A stretch of DNA of 64,000 nucleotides from Sinorhizobium sojae CCBAU 05684 (GCF_002288525.1 NZ_CP023067.1:2046001-2110000); one strand, 5' to 3'; shown: positions 41,691-50,741, counted from the first letter of the stretch. The notes: a model not told the origin generated them from the letters alone. Program-made: numbers and translations.

Positions 41691-42099
41691 TCTGCACTCC
41701 TGCTGTTGTTGAACGTGCATAAAGCAAGTAGCTAATCGGCTCCCACGTCTAGTGTAGCTGTGCATCATTGGCGGTGTCCCGCCCGTCCGCCCGTCGCCTT
41801 TACCCGCTGTACACAGTGATCCACAGAGAGACCGGGAAATGAAAATGCAGGGCCTTTGGGCTTGGTTATAGACGCACCTTCCAGCAAGAAAACTGGTGCG
41901 TCCAATCACTATTACCGGATCACCGAGCGCTACCGAATTCCTCGTTTTTGCCGTATGGTCCACTGTTTGGCTCCAATTCCAGCGCCCACAAAAAAGCAGC
42001 CGATCCGGAAAGACCGACTACCTGAAGCGGACCGCCTTGTTCGTTCTCATTTATCACGCACAACGGACGTCATTATTTGACATTCAAATGTTGTGGATG

Positions 42100-42107
42100 A
42101 TAAATAG
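42100..42107 (+). promoter_or_regulatory. TAAATA octamer before the serine recombinase
   Basis: ATAAATAG, 24 bases upstream of ATG 42132, in the orientation of the gene. Confidence 0.5.
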
Positions 42108-42131
42108 TGTTTTAACAGGAGCACAATTTTG

Positions 42132-42785
42132 ATGAAGCAATACATCGTTTACACAAGGGTGAGCACGGACGACCAAGGTAAGTCCGGTCTTGGCTTGGAA
42201 GCCCAACAGCGGGATATCGACATCTACCTAGAGCAATATTCGGTAGTGCCATACGAGGTCATAGCGACCTTTCAGGACGTTCTTTCAGGTGCCGACGATA
42301 ACCGCCCGGAATTGACCAAGGCGCTTGCCCTTGCCCGTAAGACCGGCGCTGAACTGCTGGTGGCGAAGCTGGACCGACTTTCAAGAAAGGTGTCGTTCAT
42401 CGCTGCCATTATGGACGATAAGCGCGTGAACCTTCGCGTTGCATCGATGCCGCATGCCGACAAGTTTCAACTACACATCTATGCCGCCTTGGCAGAGCAA
42501 GAACGCGACTTCATCAGCGCCCGGACCAAGGCAGCATTGCAGTCGGCAAAAGCTCGTGGCGTGAAGCTCGGTGGCTTGCGCGATAAGACCAACGAACGAA
42601 ACAAAGCAGCCAAGGCTAAGGCGGATAGGTTCGCTGCATCGGTGCTGCCGCTGGTCCAGAAGCTACGGGATGCGGGCGAAACACTACAGGCTATTGCCGA
42701 CGCACTGAACGATGCGGGCAAGCAATCGCCGCGTGGCGGACAGTGGACGGCTACCAGCGTCAAGCGGGTGATCGAACGCGCCTGA
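42132..42785 (+). CDS. Serine recombinase (resolvase/invertase type)
   Basis: A 217-aa small serine recombinase. The N-terminus Y-T-R-V-S-T-D-D-Q-G-K-S-G-L-G-L-E-A-Q carries the nucleophile Ser (about residue 10); L-D-R-L-S-R and E-Q-E-R-D-F-I-S-x-R-T are catalytic-domain signatures; a C-terminal helix-turn-helix of the HTH_7 kind (A-D-A-L-N-D-A-G onwards) ends it. ATG 42132 follows AACAGGAG; TTG 42129 is possible. A second recombinase beside a tyrosine integrase in one prophage could serve dimer resolution or DNA inversion. No inverted target sites were found nearby. Confidence 0.9.
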   Translation: MKQYIVYTRVSTDDQGKSGLGLEAQQRDIDIYLEQYSVVPYEVIATFQDVLSGADDNRPELTKALALARKTGAELLVAKLDRLSRKVSFIAAIMDDKRVNLRVASMPHADKFQLHIYAALAEQERDFISARTKAALQSAKARGVKLGGLRDKTNERNKAAKAKADRFAASVLPLVQKLRDAGETLQAIADALNDAGKQSPRGGQWTATSVKRVIERA

Positions 42786-42984
42786 ACGAAAGCCGGAAAC
42801 CGCGCAACACCCTGCAAATCAAGGGTTTCTGCGCAAAATATCAATCTAATCGCGATTTTATATTCAGCGCGACCTATCGAGATACCAACCGGGACATTTA
42901 ACGCAAAATCGGGTCTCGGAAGCCCTTGTTTCACAGACGTTTCACGAGGGCATTTTAAGATAGAATATCGCCCTGCCCTGCCGA

Positions 42985-43194
42985 TCACGTCGGTTTATCA
43001 TACAGCGGCTTACGTCTGTTCCGTGCCTTCGGTTCCTTCGGGCGTCGAACTATCTCGACATCGTCCAGATACTTTTCGTGTATCGAGACCGGGTGTTCGT
43101 AGCCGCGAAGATGCAGCGTCAAAAGTCCGCTTTCCCAAACCTTGACGATCTTGGCTGTTAACCGCAGATGGTCACCTTTTTCGAACTTGCTCAT
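42985..43194 (-). CDS. Small phage protein of unknown function
   Basis: A 69-aa basic protein with a beta-rich core (G-D-H-L-R-L-T-A-K-I-V-K-V-W, then L-T-L-H-L-R-G-Y) and a very basic tail, compatible with a small nucleic-acid-binding barrel; no family recognised. ATG 43194 and ATG 43200 are both possible and neither has a clear ribosome site; the frame upstream to 43,257 is unlikely. Confidence 0.5.
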   Translation of the reverse strand: MSKFEKGDHLRLTAKIVKVWESGLLTLHLRGYEHPVSIHEKYLDDVEIVRRPKEPKARNRRKPLYDKPT

Positions 43195-43343
43195 ATACAT
43201 AATCTGGCGCTGATCCGGGCGAAGAAAAGGGGTGATCAGAAACCAGCAGCAGCACACCCGCCCTACCCCCGCTGCGCGCTTAAATTTCTTATATGGTCGC
43301 CCGCAAATTTTTTATAGAAAATAGAAAATTCGGACCCCAAACG

Positions 43344-43373
43344 AAAAAGGCTGCTCCGAAGAACAGCCCCTTT
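43344..43373 (-). terminator. Terminator of the 111-aa minus-strand gene
   Basis: On the minus strand GGCTG (43368-43364) pairs with CAGCC (43353-43349) around a C-T-T-C-G-G-containing loop and runs into five T. It follows the stop of the gene at 43397. Confidence 0.7.
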
Positions 43374-43396
43374 GTCCGAATACTTGGCTCTAGCCG

Positions 43397-43732
43397 TTAG
43401 CTCGCTGCCTGACCTTCGGGAGACGGTACGCCATCCGGTTTGTAATGCTCTTCGATCTTCGCCCGGAATTTTTTGTCGTCTTCGTCTTTTGCCGCCTTAA
43501 TCAGGTCGTCCAGCAGACCATTCACTTTGACCTTGGGGACATACAGCATCTGACCGAGTAGCTTAACCTCGTATGTGTCGCCCACGAGCTTAACGGGTGA
43601 TCGCCCTTTCCCGGATACCTTTCCGTCCCTGATCGCAGTCTTAACCTTGGTCGCATCGGCGATAAATGACTCTACAGCCGTGTTCTTTGGCGGCTCGTTA
43701 TAGAGGTTAAGCAATTCCAATCCGCTTGCCAT
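43397..43732 (-). CDS. Phage protein of unknown function
   Basis: A 111-aa charged protein with a beta-rich middle (V-G-D-T-Y-E-V-K-L-L-G-Q-M-L-Y-V-P-K) and a helical acidic end; no motif recognised. ATG 43732 has GAAAGGG upstream. It is a single-gene unit with its own terminator and is divergent from the late operon, with a 17-bp palindrome in the shared control region, so a regulatory role is possible but not shown. Confidence 0.65.
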   Translation of the reverse strand: MASGLELLNLYNEPPKNTAVESFIADATKVKTAIRDGKVSGKGRSPVKLVGDTYEVKLLGQMLYVPKVKVNGLLDDLIKAAKDEDDKKFRAKIEEHYKPDGVPSPEGQAAS

Positions 43733-43742
43733 TCCATGCCCT

Positions 43743-43759
43743 TTCAAATTCGATTTGAA
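43743..43759. promoter_or_regulatory. 17-bp palindrome between divergent phage transcripts
   Basis: TTCAAAT-TCG-ATTTGAA is a perfect inverted repeat of 7-bp arms between the minus-strand gene (start 43732) and the first late gene (start 43800). It lies two bases before the late-gene octamer at 43761. Confidence 0.5.
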
Positions 43760-43760
43760 C

Positions 43761-43768
43761 CTAAATAT
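43761..43768 (+). promoter_or_regulatory. TAAATA octamer at the head of the late operon
   Basis: CTAAATAT, 31 bases upstream of ATG 43800; overlaps an alternative in-frame ATG at 43767. Confidence 0.5.
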
Positions 43769-43799
43769 GCAGAACACCAATTCGCAGAGAAATGCAAGC

Positions 43800-44033
43800 A
43801 TGAAAATCAAATTCGAATTCCCCAATGGTTACAAATCGGAGATGCAAAGCGCCCGCGATGCGAACGACTTTGACGCGTGGGTAATCCGCAAGTTCATTCG
43901 TCCAGTTCGCGCGCTTATCAGTGAGCAATTCAGGATGGATATCCAGCCGGATCACTTCACTATCGATTTTGTCGAGGACGAAGACGCGGAAGCCTTTTTG
44001 ACGGTTATCGGGGGTCGCGCTGTCTATGAGTGA
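43800..44033 (+). CDS. First late-operon protein, unknown function
   Basis: A 77-aa acidic protein (K-I-K-F-E-F-P-N-G-Y-K-S-E-M at the start, D-F-V-E-D-E-D-A-E-A-F near the end). No family recognised. It overlaps terS by 8 bp (ATGAGTGA), so it is translationally coupled to DNA packaging genes. ATG 43800 follows AGAGAAA; ATG 43767 is an alternative. Confidence 0.65.
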   Translation: MKIKFEFPNGYKSEMQSARDANDFDAWVIRKFIRPVRALISEQFRMDIQPDHFTIDFVEDEDAEAFLTVIGGRAVYE

Positions 44034-44490
44034 GATTGAAACTGACATTGGTCCATTACCAGCACCGCCGAAAAAGAAGGGCGGACGGCGCAAGCGCGCG
44101 GTAAACCCGAAAGAGCAAGAGCGCTGGCAATCGGATGAATGGAAAGAGCACCTGAAGAAGGTAGGTTTCCAGAAGGGACGCGAAAAGACCGGTGGTCGCG
44201 TGGCTACTCCGAAGGAAACCAAGGAATGGATTGCCGGCAAGTCTCAGGACGTTGCGCAATTCATGTGGGATTTGATGCACGATGACACACAGCCGATCAA
44301 AGAACGTCGCGCGGCTGCTGTCTGGCTCGGTGAAATGTCTATGGCGAAGGCACCGACTGAACAGAAGGTCGAAGTCAACCACACGCACGATATCGGCGCG
44401 ATGCTGCTTGAAGCGCAGCGCATGGCAACAACCAAGCTGATCGATGTCACTCCGAAGCCAAAGGTTATTGAGGATGACTCGGATGTTTAG
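44026..44490 (+). CDS. terS: Terminase small subunit
   Basis: A 154-aa protein placed immediately before the holin-like and terL genes. The N-terminus is Pro/Lys/Arg-rich (P-P-K-K-K-G-G-R-R-K-R), followed by a helical segment (Q-D-V-A-Q-F-M-W-D-L-M-H-D-D-T-Q-P-I-K-E-R-R-A-A-A-V-W-L) resembling DUF5681-like or small terminase DNA-recognition proteins. Position and size support the call; no specific fold is certain. Confidence 0.7.
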   Translation: MSEIETDIGPLPAPPKKKGGRRKRAVNPKEQERWQSDEWKEHLKKVGFQKGREKTGGRVATPKETKEWIAGKSQDVAQFMWDLMHDDTQPIKERRAAAVWLGEMSMAKAPTEQKVEVNHTHDIGAMLLEAQRMATTKLIDVTPKPKVIEDDSDV

Positions 44491-44851
44491 CACTATTGGC
44501 GCATGGCTCGCCGCAATGGGCATTCAGCCTGCTCACCTGATTGCCGGGCTTGCCGGGGGCATTGTTCGCGCTCTGATCTATAAGGAAGGCACACTTGTAG
44601 AGCGTATCTTTGTAGGCGCAGTCGGCACATTGTTTGCTGCCTTCCTGACACCCTTTGCTCTCCTGATATTCGGAGCGACCGCGCCAGCAATCAGCGGTGC
44701 TGTCGGTTTCATGTTGGGTTTGATGGGTATGTCATTCGCAATTGCGTTCATCAAGATCGGCAAGGACTACGCGAACAATCCGGGGAAGCTGAAGGACGAC
44801 TTGGGTTCGCTTCTGTTGCGAGTGTTCAACAAGGATAGCGACGACAAGTAG
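44483..44851 (+). CDS. Holin-like membrane protein
   Basis: A 122-aa protein with three hydrophobic segments (about residues 4-27, 43-65, 70-92) and a charged C-terminal tail (N-P-G-K-L-K-D-D...K-D-S-D-D-K), the class I holin layout. It overlaps terS by 8 bp. ATG 44483 has GAGG nine bases upstream; ATG 44474 is also in frame. Holins permeabilise the inner membrane at lysis; the M15-type peptidase at 56,827 may be the matching lysin. Confidence 0.6.
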   Translation: MFSTIGAWLAAMGIQPAHLIAGLAGGIVRALIYKEGTLVERIFVGAVGTLFAAFLTPFALLIFGATAPAISGAVGFMLGLMGMSFAIAFIKIGKDYANNPGKLKDDLGSLLLRVFNKDSDDK

Positions 44852-44868
44852 CGGAGAAAGCCGGTTTT

Positions 44869-44876
44869 CTAAATAC
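44869..44876 (+). promoter_or_regulatory. TAAATA octamer before terL
   Basis: CTAAATAC, four bases before ATG 44881. Confidence 0.5.
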
Positions 44877-44880
44877 CGGC

Positions 44881-46311
44881 ATGTCCACTACAGAAAACAA
44901 ACGTAAAGAATCCGAAGAACTCGCCACGCTAATCGCCCTCTATCGCGAAGACATGGAAGTTTTCGTGAAGCAGGTTTTTAACTCCACTCTCAGCCCGAAG
45001 CAGAAAGAGTTTTGCGAAGCATTCCGGACCAAGCGCCGCATTACCTTCAAGGGCGGTACTGGTTTTGGCAAAACGTTCGTTCTGGCGGTTTGCTTTTGGT
45101 GGGCACTCATCTGCCATGAGGAAGTCCAGGTCTCCATCCTTGGTCCTTCGGAACCGAACCTGAAAGCGACTTCATGGAAGGAAATTCTGAAGTTCCATGA
45201 CCGAATGGCTTCGCCCTTCAACAAAGCCTTTGACATTGCCGCGACCCGCATTGCTCACAAACGAAATCCCGCTTCGTGCTTCGGCGAATACCGTCTTGCC
45301 AGCAAGGACAACGTTTCGTCCATTCGCGGTATCCACATGCGCAACAACTTCGTGTTTGTGGACGAGTCGACCGGTGTTGACGATGAAGTGTTCATCGAAG
45401 GTCTTGGCGGTATCTTCGCCGACCCCAATCCAAAGCTCTGCATAATTTCCAACCCTTCGCGTGCGTCCGGCTACTTCTGGCGTACTTGGTGCGACCCCGA
45501 ACTTTCGTCCATCTGGACGCATGTCCACGGCACCTTTTGGGATAGTCCGAATTACGATCCGGAGACCTTTGAAGAGACAGCCAAATCCTTTGGCGGTCCG
45601 ACGTCGCGTGACTATCGCGTGATGATCGAAGGCGATTTCCCATTGACCGACGTGGACGGGCTTATTCCACGCGAATTGATCGATGCGGCTGTTCTCAACG
45701 AAGATGCTATTCCCGCCGACAACGTGCCGATCATTTGGGGTCTCGATCCGGCATCCGCTGGTAAGGACTCGTCCGTGCTCGCAATGAGGCACGATAACAA
45801 GGTGCTTGACTTCAAGCAGTGGCAGGGACTTAACCCAACGCAACTTTCAGAGAAGGTTAGAGACCTTTATCAGCAGACACCGAAGCACCTTCGACCGGCT
45901 ATCATTGCGGTTGACGGTACGGGCTTGGGTAATGGCGTTTGGTCCAATCTCAGAGATTGGGGTCTTCCTACCTATAACGCGGTTTACAAAGGCAAACCAA
46001 CACGGAACCCCGAAAAATACGTCTCCTTCAAGGATCAGATTTATTGGGAAACGCGCGACTGGTTCGCATCGGAAAACGTGTCGATTCCGAATGAAGCGAA
46101 GCTGATCGAAGAACTTGCGTCGGTCCAGTACGACGACACCAGCGGTAAAATCAAGATTGAGGAAAAGAAGGCAACCAAGAAGCGGATTGGACGTTCTCCC
46201 GACCATTTCGACGCTCTTGCTTTGACGTTCTCGGTTTCGAAAACGCGTTATGCCAGCAAGTACGGATGGTCAAAGCCAATCGAATATGACTGGCTTCAGT
46301 CTTACGAGTGA
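44881..46311 (+). CDS. terL: Terminase large subunit
   Basis: A 476-aa packaging motor. Walker A G-G-T-G-F-G-K-T (residues 58-65) and Walker B V-F-V-D-E-S (158-163) form the ATPase. The nuclease domain has I-W-G-L-D-P-A-S-A-G (about 284), I-I-A-V-D-G-T-G (about 343) and D-H-F-D-A-L-A-L (near 440), giving the RNase H-like acidic cluster. It translocates and cuts phage DNA during head filling. It has its own octamer, four bases before the ATG. Confidence 0.93.
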   Translation: MSTTENKRKESEELATLIALYREDMEVFVKQVFNSTLSPKQKEFCEAFRTKRRITFKGGTGFGKTFVLAVCFWWALICHEEVQVSILGPSEPNLKATSWKEILKFHDRMASPFNKAFDIAATRIAHKRNPASCFGEYRLASKDNVSSIRGIHMRNNFVFVDESTGVDDEVFIEGLGGIFADPNPKLCIISNPSRASGYFWRTWCDPELSSIWTHVHGTFWDSPNYDPETFEETAKSFGGPTSRDYRVMIEGDFPLTDVDGLIPRELIDAAVLNEDAIPADNVPIIWGLDPASAGKDSSVLAMRHDNKVLDFKQWQGLNPTQLSEKVRDLYQQTPKHLRPAIIAVDGTGLGNGVWSNLRDWGLPTYNAVYKGKPTRNPEKYVSFKDQIYWETRDWFASENVSIPNEAKLIEELASVQYDDTSGKIKIEEKKATKKRIGRSPDHFDALALTFSVSKTRYASKYGWSKPIEYDWLQSYE

Positions 46312-46325
46312 ACGTGTTGATTTCC

Positions 46326-46333
46326 CTAAATAG
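46326..46333 (+). promoter_or_regulatory. TAAATA octamer before the portal gene
   Basis: CTAAATAG, 29 bases before ATG 46363. Confidence 0.5.
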
Positions 46334-46362
46334 TCGTAAATTCCTCTCAGCAGAGACAGTTT

Positions 46363-48402
46363 ATGACTAACGAAGAAGAAGCCATTCTAAGGACCATCAC
46401 GCCACAAATCAAATCGGCTGTCACTTGGTCGAATAGCCACATTGCCAACAAGCAAGAGCAAGCGCTTAAACACTACAAACGTGAAGCGCTTCCCGGTGAT
46501 GAAAAGCTAAGGGGCAAATCGAAGTGGGTTAGTCCGAAGGTCCAGCAGCATGTTGACTGGCTTTCTGGACAGCTTATCCGCATTTTCGATGCTCCTGAAA
46601 ACGTCGTTGAATTTTGTGGCATCGGTCCGGAAGACGAAGCGATTGCACAACAGCAGACGCGAACGGTTAATTGGATTCTGAAGACGAAGAACAGCCATGG
46701 TGCTTATCTTCAGCCTTGGATTCAAAACGGTCTTTTGACCGGTCTTGGTGTCATCACTGCCGAATTCGAGACCTACACGGAAGAGTCCCTTCCCCGCCTT
46801 CTGAAGAACGTTCCGAACGAAATGCTTGTTGCCCTGAATCAACAGGAAGAAGCCGGTCAAATCATCATCGAAGAAGTCGGCAAAGCTCAGGTCCAGCCCG
46901 GACCCATGGGCATTGTCGAAACCCGCGACTTGAAAATCAGGACCGTGAAGCGCATTCCTTGCTTCAACATCCTGTCGGTTGCTCCTGAAGATTTCATCGT
47001 CTCGAAAGACGCCAAGTTCGATAACGAAACGGGCGGCATCGCCGCTAAGATTCAGGGGCACCGCAAGCTGATTTCCAAGGGCGATCTTTTGGAAATGGGT
47101 TTTGACGTGGATAAGGTCAACGCTCTTCCGGCTGCATCTGACAAAACGGATGGAATTGCTCTTGAGCGGTCCAAAGACCTTGCCGGTGAACGCGGTGTTG
47201 GTCCGGACGATGTCGAAGTCTTTACAATCTACACGAAAGCCAAGATTGGCAAGGACAAGAAGGCTCGGCACTACCGCCTGACTATTGGCGGTGACATCGA
47301 AAACAGCCCTGTCTTGCTCGATTATACCGAAGTGAGCCGTTTTTATCCGTATTCGGCTTTCACACCCTTCCCCATCGCCGACACACTGTTTTCGCTTGGC
47401 GTTGCGGATCGGCTTGCCGACGATCACATTTTGATTACGCGGATGTATCGTCACGTACTCGACAGCCTGTCTCAGCACGTCAATCCGATCAAGGTTTTCA
47501 ACCCGGACACCACTAATGGTGACGACCTGTTGAACTCGCATGCGGGCGCGCTTGTCCGTTCGACCGATCCGACAGGCGGCATTTCCTTTAACGTCCCGCC
47601 CTTCGCTGGTGCCGATGCAATGCCGGTGATTGACCAACTGTCGCAATCGCTGGAATTCAGCACGGGCACTGGTCCGACCATGATCGGAGTGAACGCGGAA
47701 GATTTCCAACGCACGTCCGCTACTGCCGCAAACCTTCGTTCCAACGCGTCTCAGCTTCTTATTGAGATGATCAGCCGGTTTTTCGCTGACACTGGTTACA
47801 AGTATCTCGTCAAGATCGTTGTCGATCTACTCATTCAGAAGCCGGACGAAGCCGCCGAACTGGTTTCCCGATTGACGAACCAAGCCATTCCGCTGGACGA
47901 ATTCAGCACTGATTATGACGTGGCAACGTCGGTCGCCTTCGGTGTGATGTCTCGTGATCAGTCGCGGCAATCGCTTACGAACCTCTTCAACATGCAAATG
48001 CAACTGAAGGCAGCGGGCATGCCGTTCATTCAGGATCAGCACGTTTACGCGACGGTTGCCAAGCTTGTCGAAACGGATGGATTCAAGAACGTCGGCAGCT
48101 TTGCCGCCGATCCAACTACCCTGCCGCCCGCGCCCCCCCCCCCGCCGCCTGTCGATCCGAACGCCGGTTTGATCGAAATCGAGAAGGTCAAGGCGCAACT
48201 GAAGTCGCAATCAGACGAACTGAACCGCCAAGCCGAATTGACCAAGTTTGCCGCTGAAATGGACCTTAAGCGCGATCAGATGGCGCAAGACCGTGAATTG
48301 AAGAAGGCGGAAATTGAAGCCAAGTACGCGGCACAAGTCGCCATCGAACAACTGAAACTTGAACAGCGCGCCCCGCGTGATCCAATGGGGAACATCATAT
48401 GA
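46363..48402 (+). CDS. Portal protein (P22-like)
   Basis: A 679-aa portal, the dodecameric ring through which DNA enters and leaves the head. Length and the order of features match large P22-type portals: helical N-terminus, beta-rich wing/stem region, and a long charged C-terminal coiled coil (about 600-670, barrel). A proline-rich linker (residues ~588-596) is encoded by an unbroken run of 11 C at 48133-48143. The next gene overlaps its stop (ATATGA). Confidence 0.88.
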   Translation: MTNEEEAILRTITPQIKSAVTWSNSHIANKQEQALKHYKREALPGDEKLRGKSKWVSPKVQQHVDWLSGQLIRIFDAPENVVEFCGIGPEDEAIAQQQTRTVNWILKTKNSHGAYLQPWIQNGLLTGLGVITAEFETYTEESLPRLLKNVPNEMLVALNQQEEAGQIIIEEVGKAQVQPGPMGIVETRDLKIRTVKRIPCFNILSVAPEDFIVSKDAKFDNETGGIAAKIQGHRKLISKGDLLEMGFDVDKVNALPAASDKTDGIALERSKDLAGERGVGPDDVEVFTIYTKAKIGKDKKARHYRLTIGGDIENSPVLLDYTEVSRFYPYSAFTPFPIADTLFSLGVADRLADDHILITRMYRHVLDSLSQHVNPIKVFNPDTTNGDDLLNSHAGALVRSTDPTGGISFNVPPFAGADAMPVIDQLSQSLEFSTGTGPTMIGVNAEDFQRTSATAANLRSNASQLLIEMISRFFADTGYKYLVKIVVDLLIQKPDEAAELVSRLTNQAIPLDEFSTDYDVATSVAFGVMSRDQSRQSLTNLFNMQMQLKAAGMPFIQDQHVYATVAKLVETDGFKNVGSFAADPTTLPPAPPPPPPVDPNAGLIEIEKVKAQLKSQSDELNRQAELTKFAAEMDLKRDQMAQDRELKKAEIEAKYAAQVAIEQLKLEQRAPRDPMGNII

Positions 48403-48653
48403 AAAACGTAACTACAATCGAAAAAGCGAAAGCCGCGAAACGGCTTCAGGAAAACGAAGATTTCAAGCTGATTATGCGCAGCATAGAAGACGACATCTTC
48501 GCGACATTCAAGGCAGTGAACATTGGTGAAGCCGAAAAGCTTTCCAATGTTCATGCGCTGTCGCACGGCTTCAAACTCGTAAATGATCGAATTGCTAAAT
48601 ATATCGAACTGGCAATCTTTGAGGCCCGTAAGGAAGAAATTTCTGACGAATAA
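48399..48653 (+). CDS. Small virion or assembly protein of unknown function
   Basis: An 84-aa helical charged protein overlapping the portal stop by 4 bp. No motif recognised. Its place between portal and scaffold suggests a role in head assembly, but small genes here vary among podoviruses. Confidence 0.7.
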   Translation: MKNVTTIEKAKAAKRLQENEDFKLIMRSIEDDIFATFKAVNIGEAEKLSNVHALSHGFKLVNDRIAKYIELAIFEARKEEISDE

Positions 48654-48718
48654 TCGCTGAAATCTCCTTATCCGTCATCTTTTTTTGCTCAACAACCAAT
48701 TTTAAGCTTAGGAAATTT

Positions 48719-48726
48719 ATAAATAG
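48719..48726 (+). promoter_or_regulatory. TAAATA octamer before the scaffold gene
   Basis: ATAAATAG directly abuts ATG 48727, lying between AGGAAA and the start codon. Confidence 0.45.
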
Positions 48727-49650
48727 ATGGAAGACGAACTTAGCAACAACTCCGAAATGGAGACTGCTACACTTAGCAATGAAGACATTTTGGCTCAATT
48801 TGAAGCCACACTGGACATGCCGGAAGCCTCTGAAAATTCGGAACAAGCAGACGAACATGTTGAAGAACCGGATGCGGAAGAAAACGCTTCCGAGACACCA
48901 TCAGATACCGACGAACCGGTTTTCGAAATTGACGGGGAACAACTCCCGCTTTCGGAAGTCCGCAATCGGATGATGAGGCAAGCCGATTACACTCGGAAAA
49001 CGCAAGAACTCGCTGAACAGCGTAAAGTTTATCAAGAAGCGCAGTTCGATAAAAACCAGTTGCGAATGGAGGCCCTTCAAGGAATTGAAGCGCTGAAACA
49101 GCAAATGGCTATCGAATTTAGCATGATGCCGCCCGAACCGAATTGGGATGAACTTCTTAAAGAAGACCCACATTCGTACATGCTTGCCCAACGTGAATGG
49201 CAAAGGCGGGAAGCTTACGCCAAGCAGGTTTGGGAAGCTGAAGTGGCTCTTCGCACGCAAGCAGAAGCTTACGAGAAGGAACAGCATCAGCATGAAGTTC
49301 AAGAGTGTCAAAAGCGTCTGTTGGAGAAGTACCCCGAACTTCGGGACCGCTCCACCGCAACGCAAGTTCTTGGTGAAATGTCCGAACTCCTACAGAGTTA
49401 CCGGCTCACTCAGCAAGACGTCGAAGGCTTGTATGATGATCGCGTCATCAGCATTATTTACGACTTCACCAAATTGCTAAAGGCTCAAAAAGCAATTCCC
49501 GAAGTCGTCGCCAAGATGGAGCAAAAGCCTGTCATTTCGCAGAAGCAGAATTCTTCGAAGGCAAGCGATGCTTATACCCGTGACTTCAACAAATTCAACA
49601 AAACCCGTAACGGAAACGATGCAATCGCACTCATTTCCCGTTTGCTTTAA
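48727..49650 (+). CDS. Scaffolding protein
   Basis: A 307-aa acidic protein lying between portal and major capsid. The first ~75 residues are strongly acidic and disordered; the middle (about 85-200) is a Q/E-rich coiled coil; a basic, polar C-terminus (K-Q-N-S-S-K-A-S...R-D-F-N-K-F-N-K-T-R-N-G) ends it, as needed to bind the coat protein. Composition and position identify a scaffold, lost from the mature head. Confidence 0.85.
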   Translation: MEDELSNNSEMETATLSNEDILAQFEATLDMPEASENSEQADEHVEEPDAEENASETPSDTDEPVFEIDGEQLPLSEVRNRMMRQADYTRKTQELAEQRKVYQEAQFDKNQLRMEALQGIEALKQQMAIEFSMMPPEPNWDELLKEDPHSYMLAQREWQRREAYAKQVWEAEVALRTQAEAYEKEQHQHEVQECQKRLLEKYPELRDRSTATQVLGEMSELLQSYRLTQQDVEGLYDDRVISIIYDFTKLLKAQKAIPEVVAKMEQKPVISQKQNSSKASDAYTRDFNKFNKTRNGNDAIALISRLL

Positions 49651-49697
49651 CGCTCAAAACGAGCACGTTCTAACGAAAAATAAGAGGTTTAAAACCC

Positions 49698-50624
49698 ATG
49701 CCTACGCTTACCACGACTAACGCCACTAACGTCCGCGAAGACCTTGGCGATATCATTTCGATGATTTCCCCGGAAGAAACTCCGTTCATCACTGCTATTG
49801 GCAAAACCAAGGCTACACAGAAGACTCACGAGTGGCTTCAGGACTCGCTTGCTGCTGCTGACAAGGACAACGCTGCTGCTGAAGGCGCTGATGCTGCTGA
49901 CGCTACGCTGTCTGTTCCGGTTCGTCTCTCTAATCAGGCACAGATTTTCACCAAGTCCGTTCAGGTCTCCGACACGTTCGAAGCCACGAACACCGCTGGT
50001 GCGAAGTCGGAACTCGCTCGCCAACTTATGAAGGCTGGCAAGGAAATCAAGCGCGACATCGAAGCCGCTCTTGTCTCTGCTAACCCGTCCGTATCTGCCG
50101 GTACGCGCAAGCTCGGTGGTGCTGAAGCTTGGATTGCGACCAACGCCCTGCACGGCGCTAACGGCGCGACTGCTGGCTACTCCGGTGGTCTTGTCGGTTC
50201 CGTAACTGCGGGTACTGGTCGTACCTTCACCGAAGCCCTGTTTCAGGAAGCCCTTCAGGGTGCCTATGACGAAGGCGGCAACGTGACGAAGGTCATTGCT
50301 CCCCCGTCGCTTAAGGCGAAGATCGGCACCTTCACTGGTGGCGCGACCAAGCAGCAGATGGCTGACAAGAAGACGGTTTCTGCCGGTGTTGACATCTATG
50401 ACGGTGACTTCGGTGTTTATGACATCCTGCCGCACCGCTTCATGTCGAGCACGACCGTAATCGCCTTCGATCCCGACCTTTGGAATCAGGCTGTCCTTCG
50501 TAGCATCAAGAAGAACGAACTCGCCAAGACCGGTGACTCGACCAAGTACCAGCTTGTTGCCGAACTCACCCTTGAGTGCTTGAACGAAGCCGGTAACGCA
50601 AAGATCGCTGATCTTAACGGCTAA
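49698..50624 (+). CDS. Major capsid protein (SU10-like, DUF5309)
   Basis: A 308-aa coat protein of HK97 fold. Family features are the N-terminal R-E-D-L-G-D-I-I-S-M-I-S-P-E-E-T-P-F, H-E-W-L-Q-D-S-L, and Y-D-G-D-F-G-V-Y-D-I-L-P-H-R-F, which place it in the SU10/DUF5309 group. Codon use is unusually uniform, as expected for the most abundant virion protein. AAGAGGTT is a modest ribosome site. A strong terminator follows at 50,678. Confidence 0.9.
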   Translation: MPTLTTTNATNVREDLGDIISMISPEETPFITAIGKTKATQKTHEWLQDSLAAADKDNAAAEGADAADATLSVPVRLSNQAQIFTKSVQVSDTFEATNTAGAKSELARQLMKAGKEIKRDIEAALVSANPSVSAGTRKLGGAEAWIATNALHGANGATAGYSGGLVGSVTAGTGRTFTEALFQEALQGAYDEGGNVTKVIAPPSLKAKIGTFTGGATKQQMADKKTVSAGVDIYDGDFGVYDILPHRFMSSTTVIAFDPDLWNQAVLRSIKKNELAKTGDSTKYQLVAELTLECLNEAGNAKIADLNG

Positions 50625-50677
50625 GGCTAACGACCTTGGCTGATAAGAATCAATAATAAAAGGCACAAGGTCAATGG

Positions 50678-50704
50678 AAAGAGCCTCTTCGGGGGCTCTT
50701 TTTT
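50678..50704 (+). terminator. Intrinsic terminator after the capsid gene
   Basis: AAAGAGCC (50678-50685) and GGCTCTTT (50694-50701) with a TCTTCGGG loop and a run of T. It would limit transcription past the capsid gene; a new octamer follows at 50,742. Confidence 0.88.
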
Positions 50705-50741
50705 CGTGCCTATCTCATGGCTTTCGGCGCCCGCCATTCCC

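Noticed and set aside
41856-42132. Two overlapping 74-78 codon frames before the serine recombinase
   Set aside because: No ribosome site, mixed composition, and they cross the octamer region.
43328-43338. Possible second attachment-core copy (TTCGGACCC resembles the 33.6-kb junction)
   Set aside because: The match is short, lies inside the prophage and is not next to host sequence.
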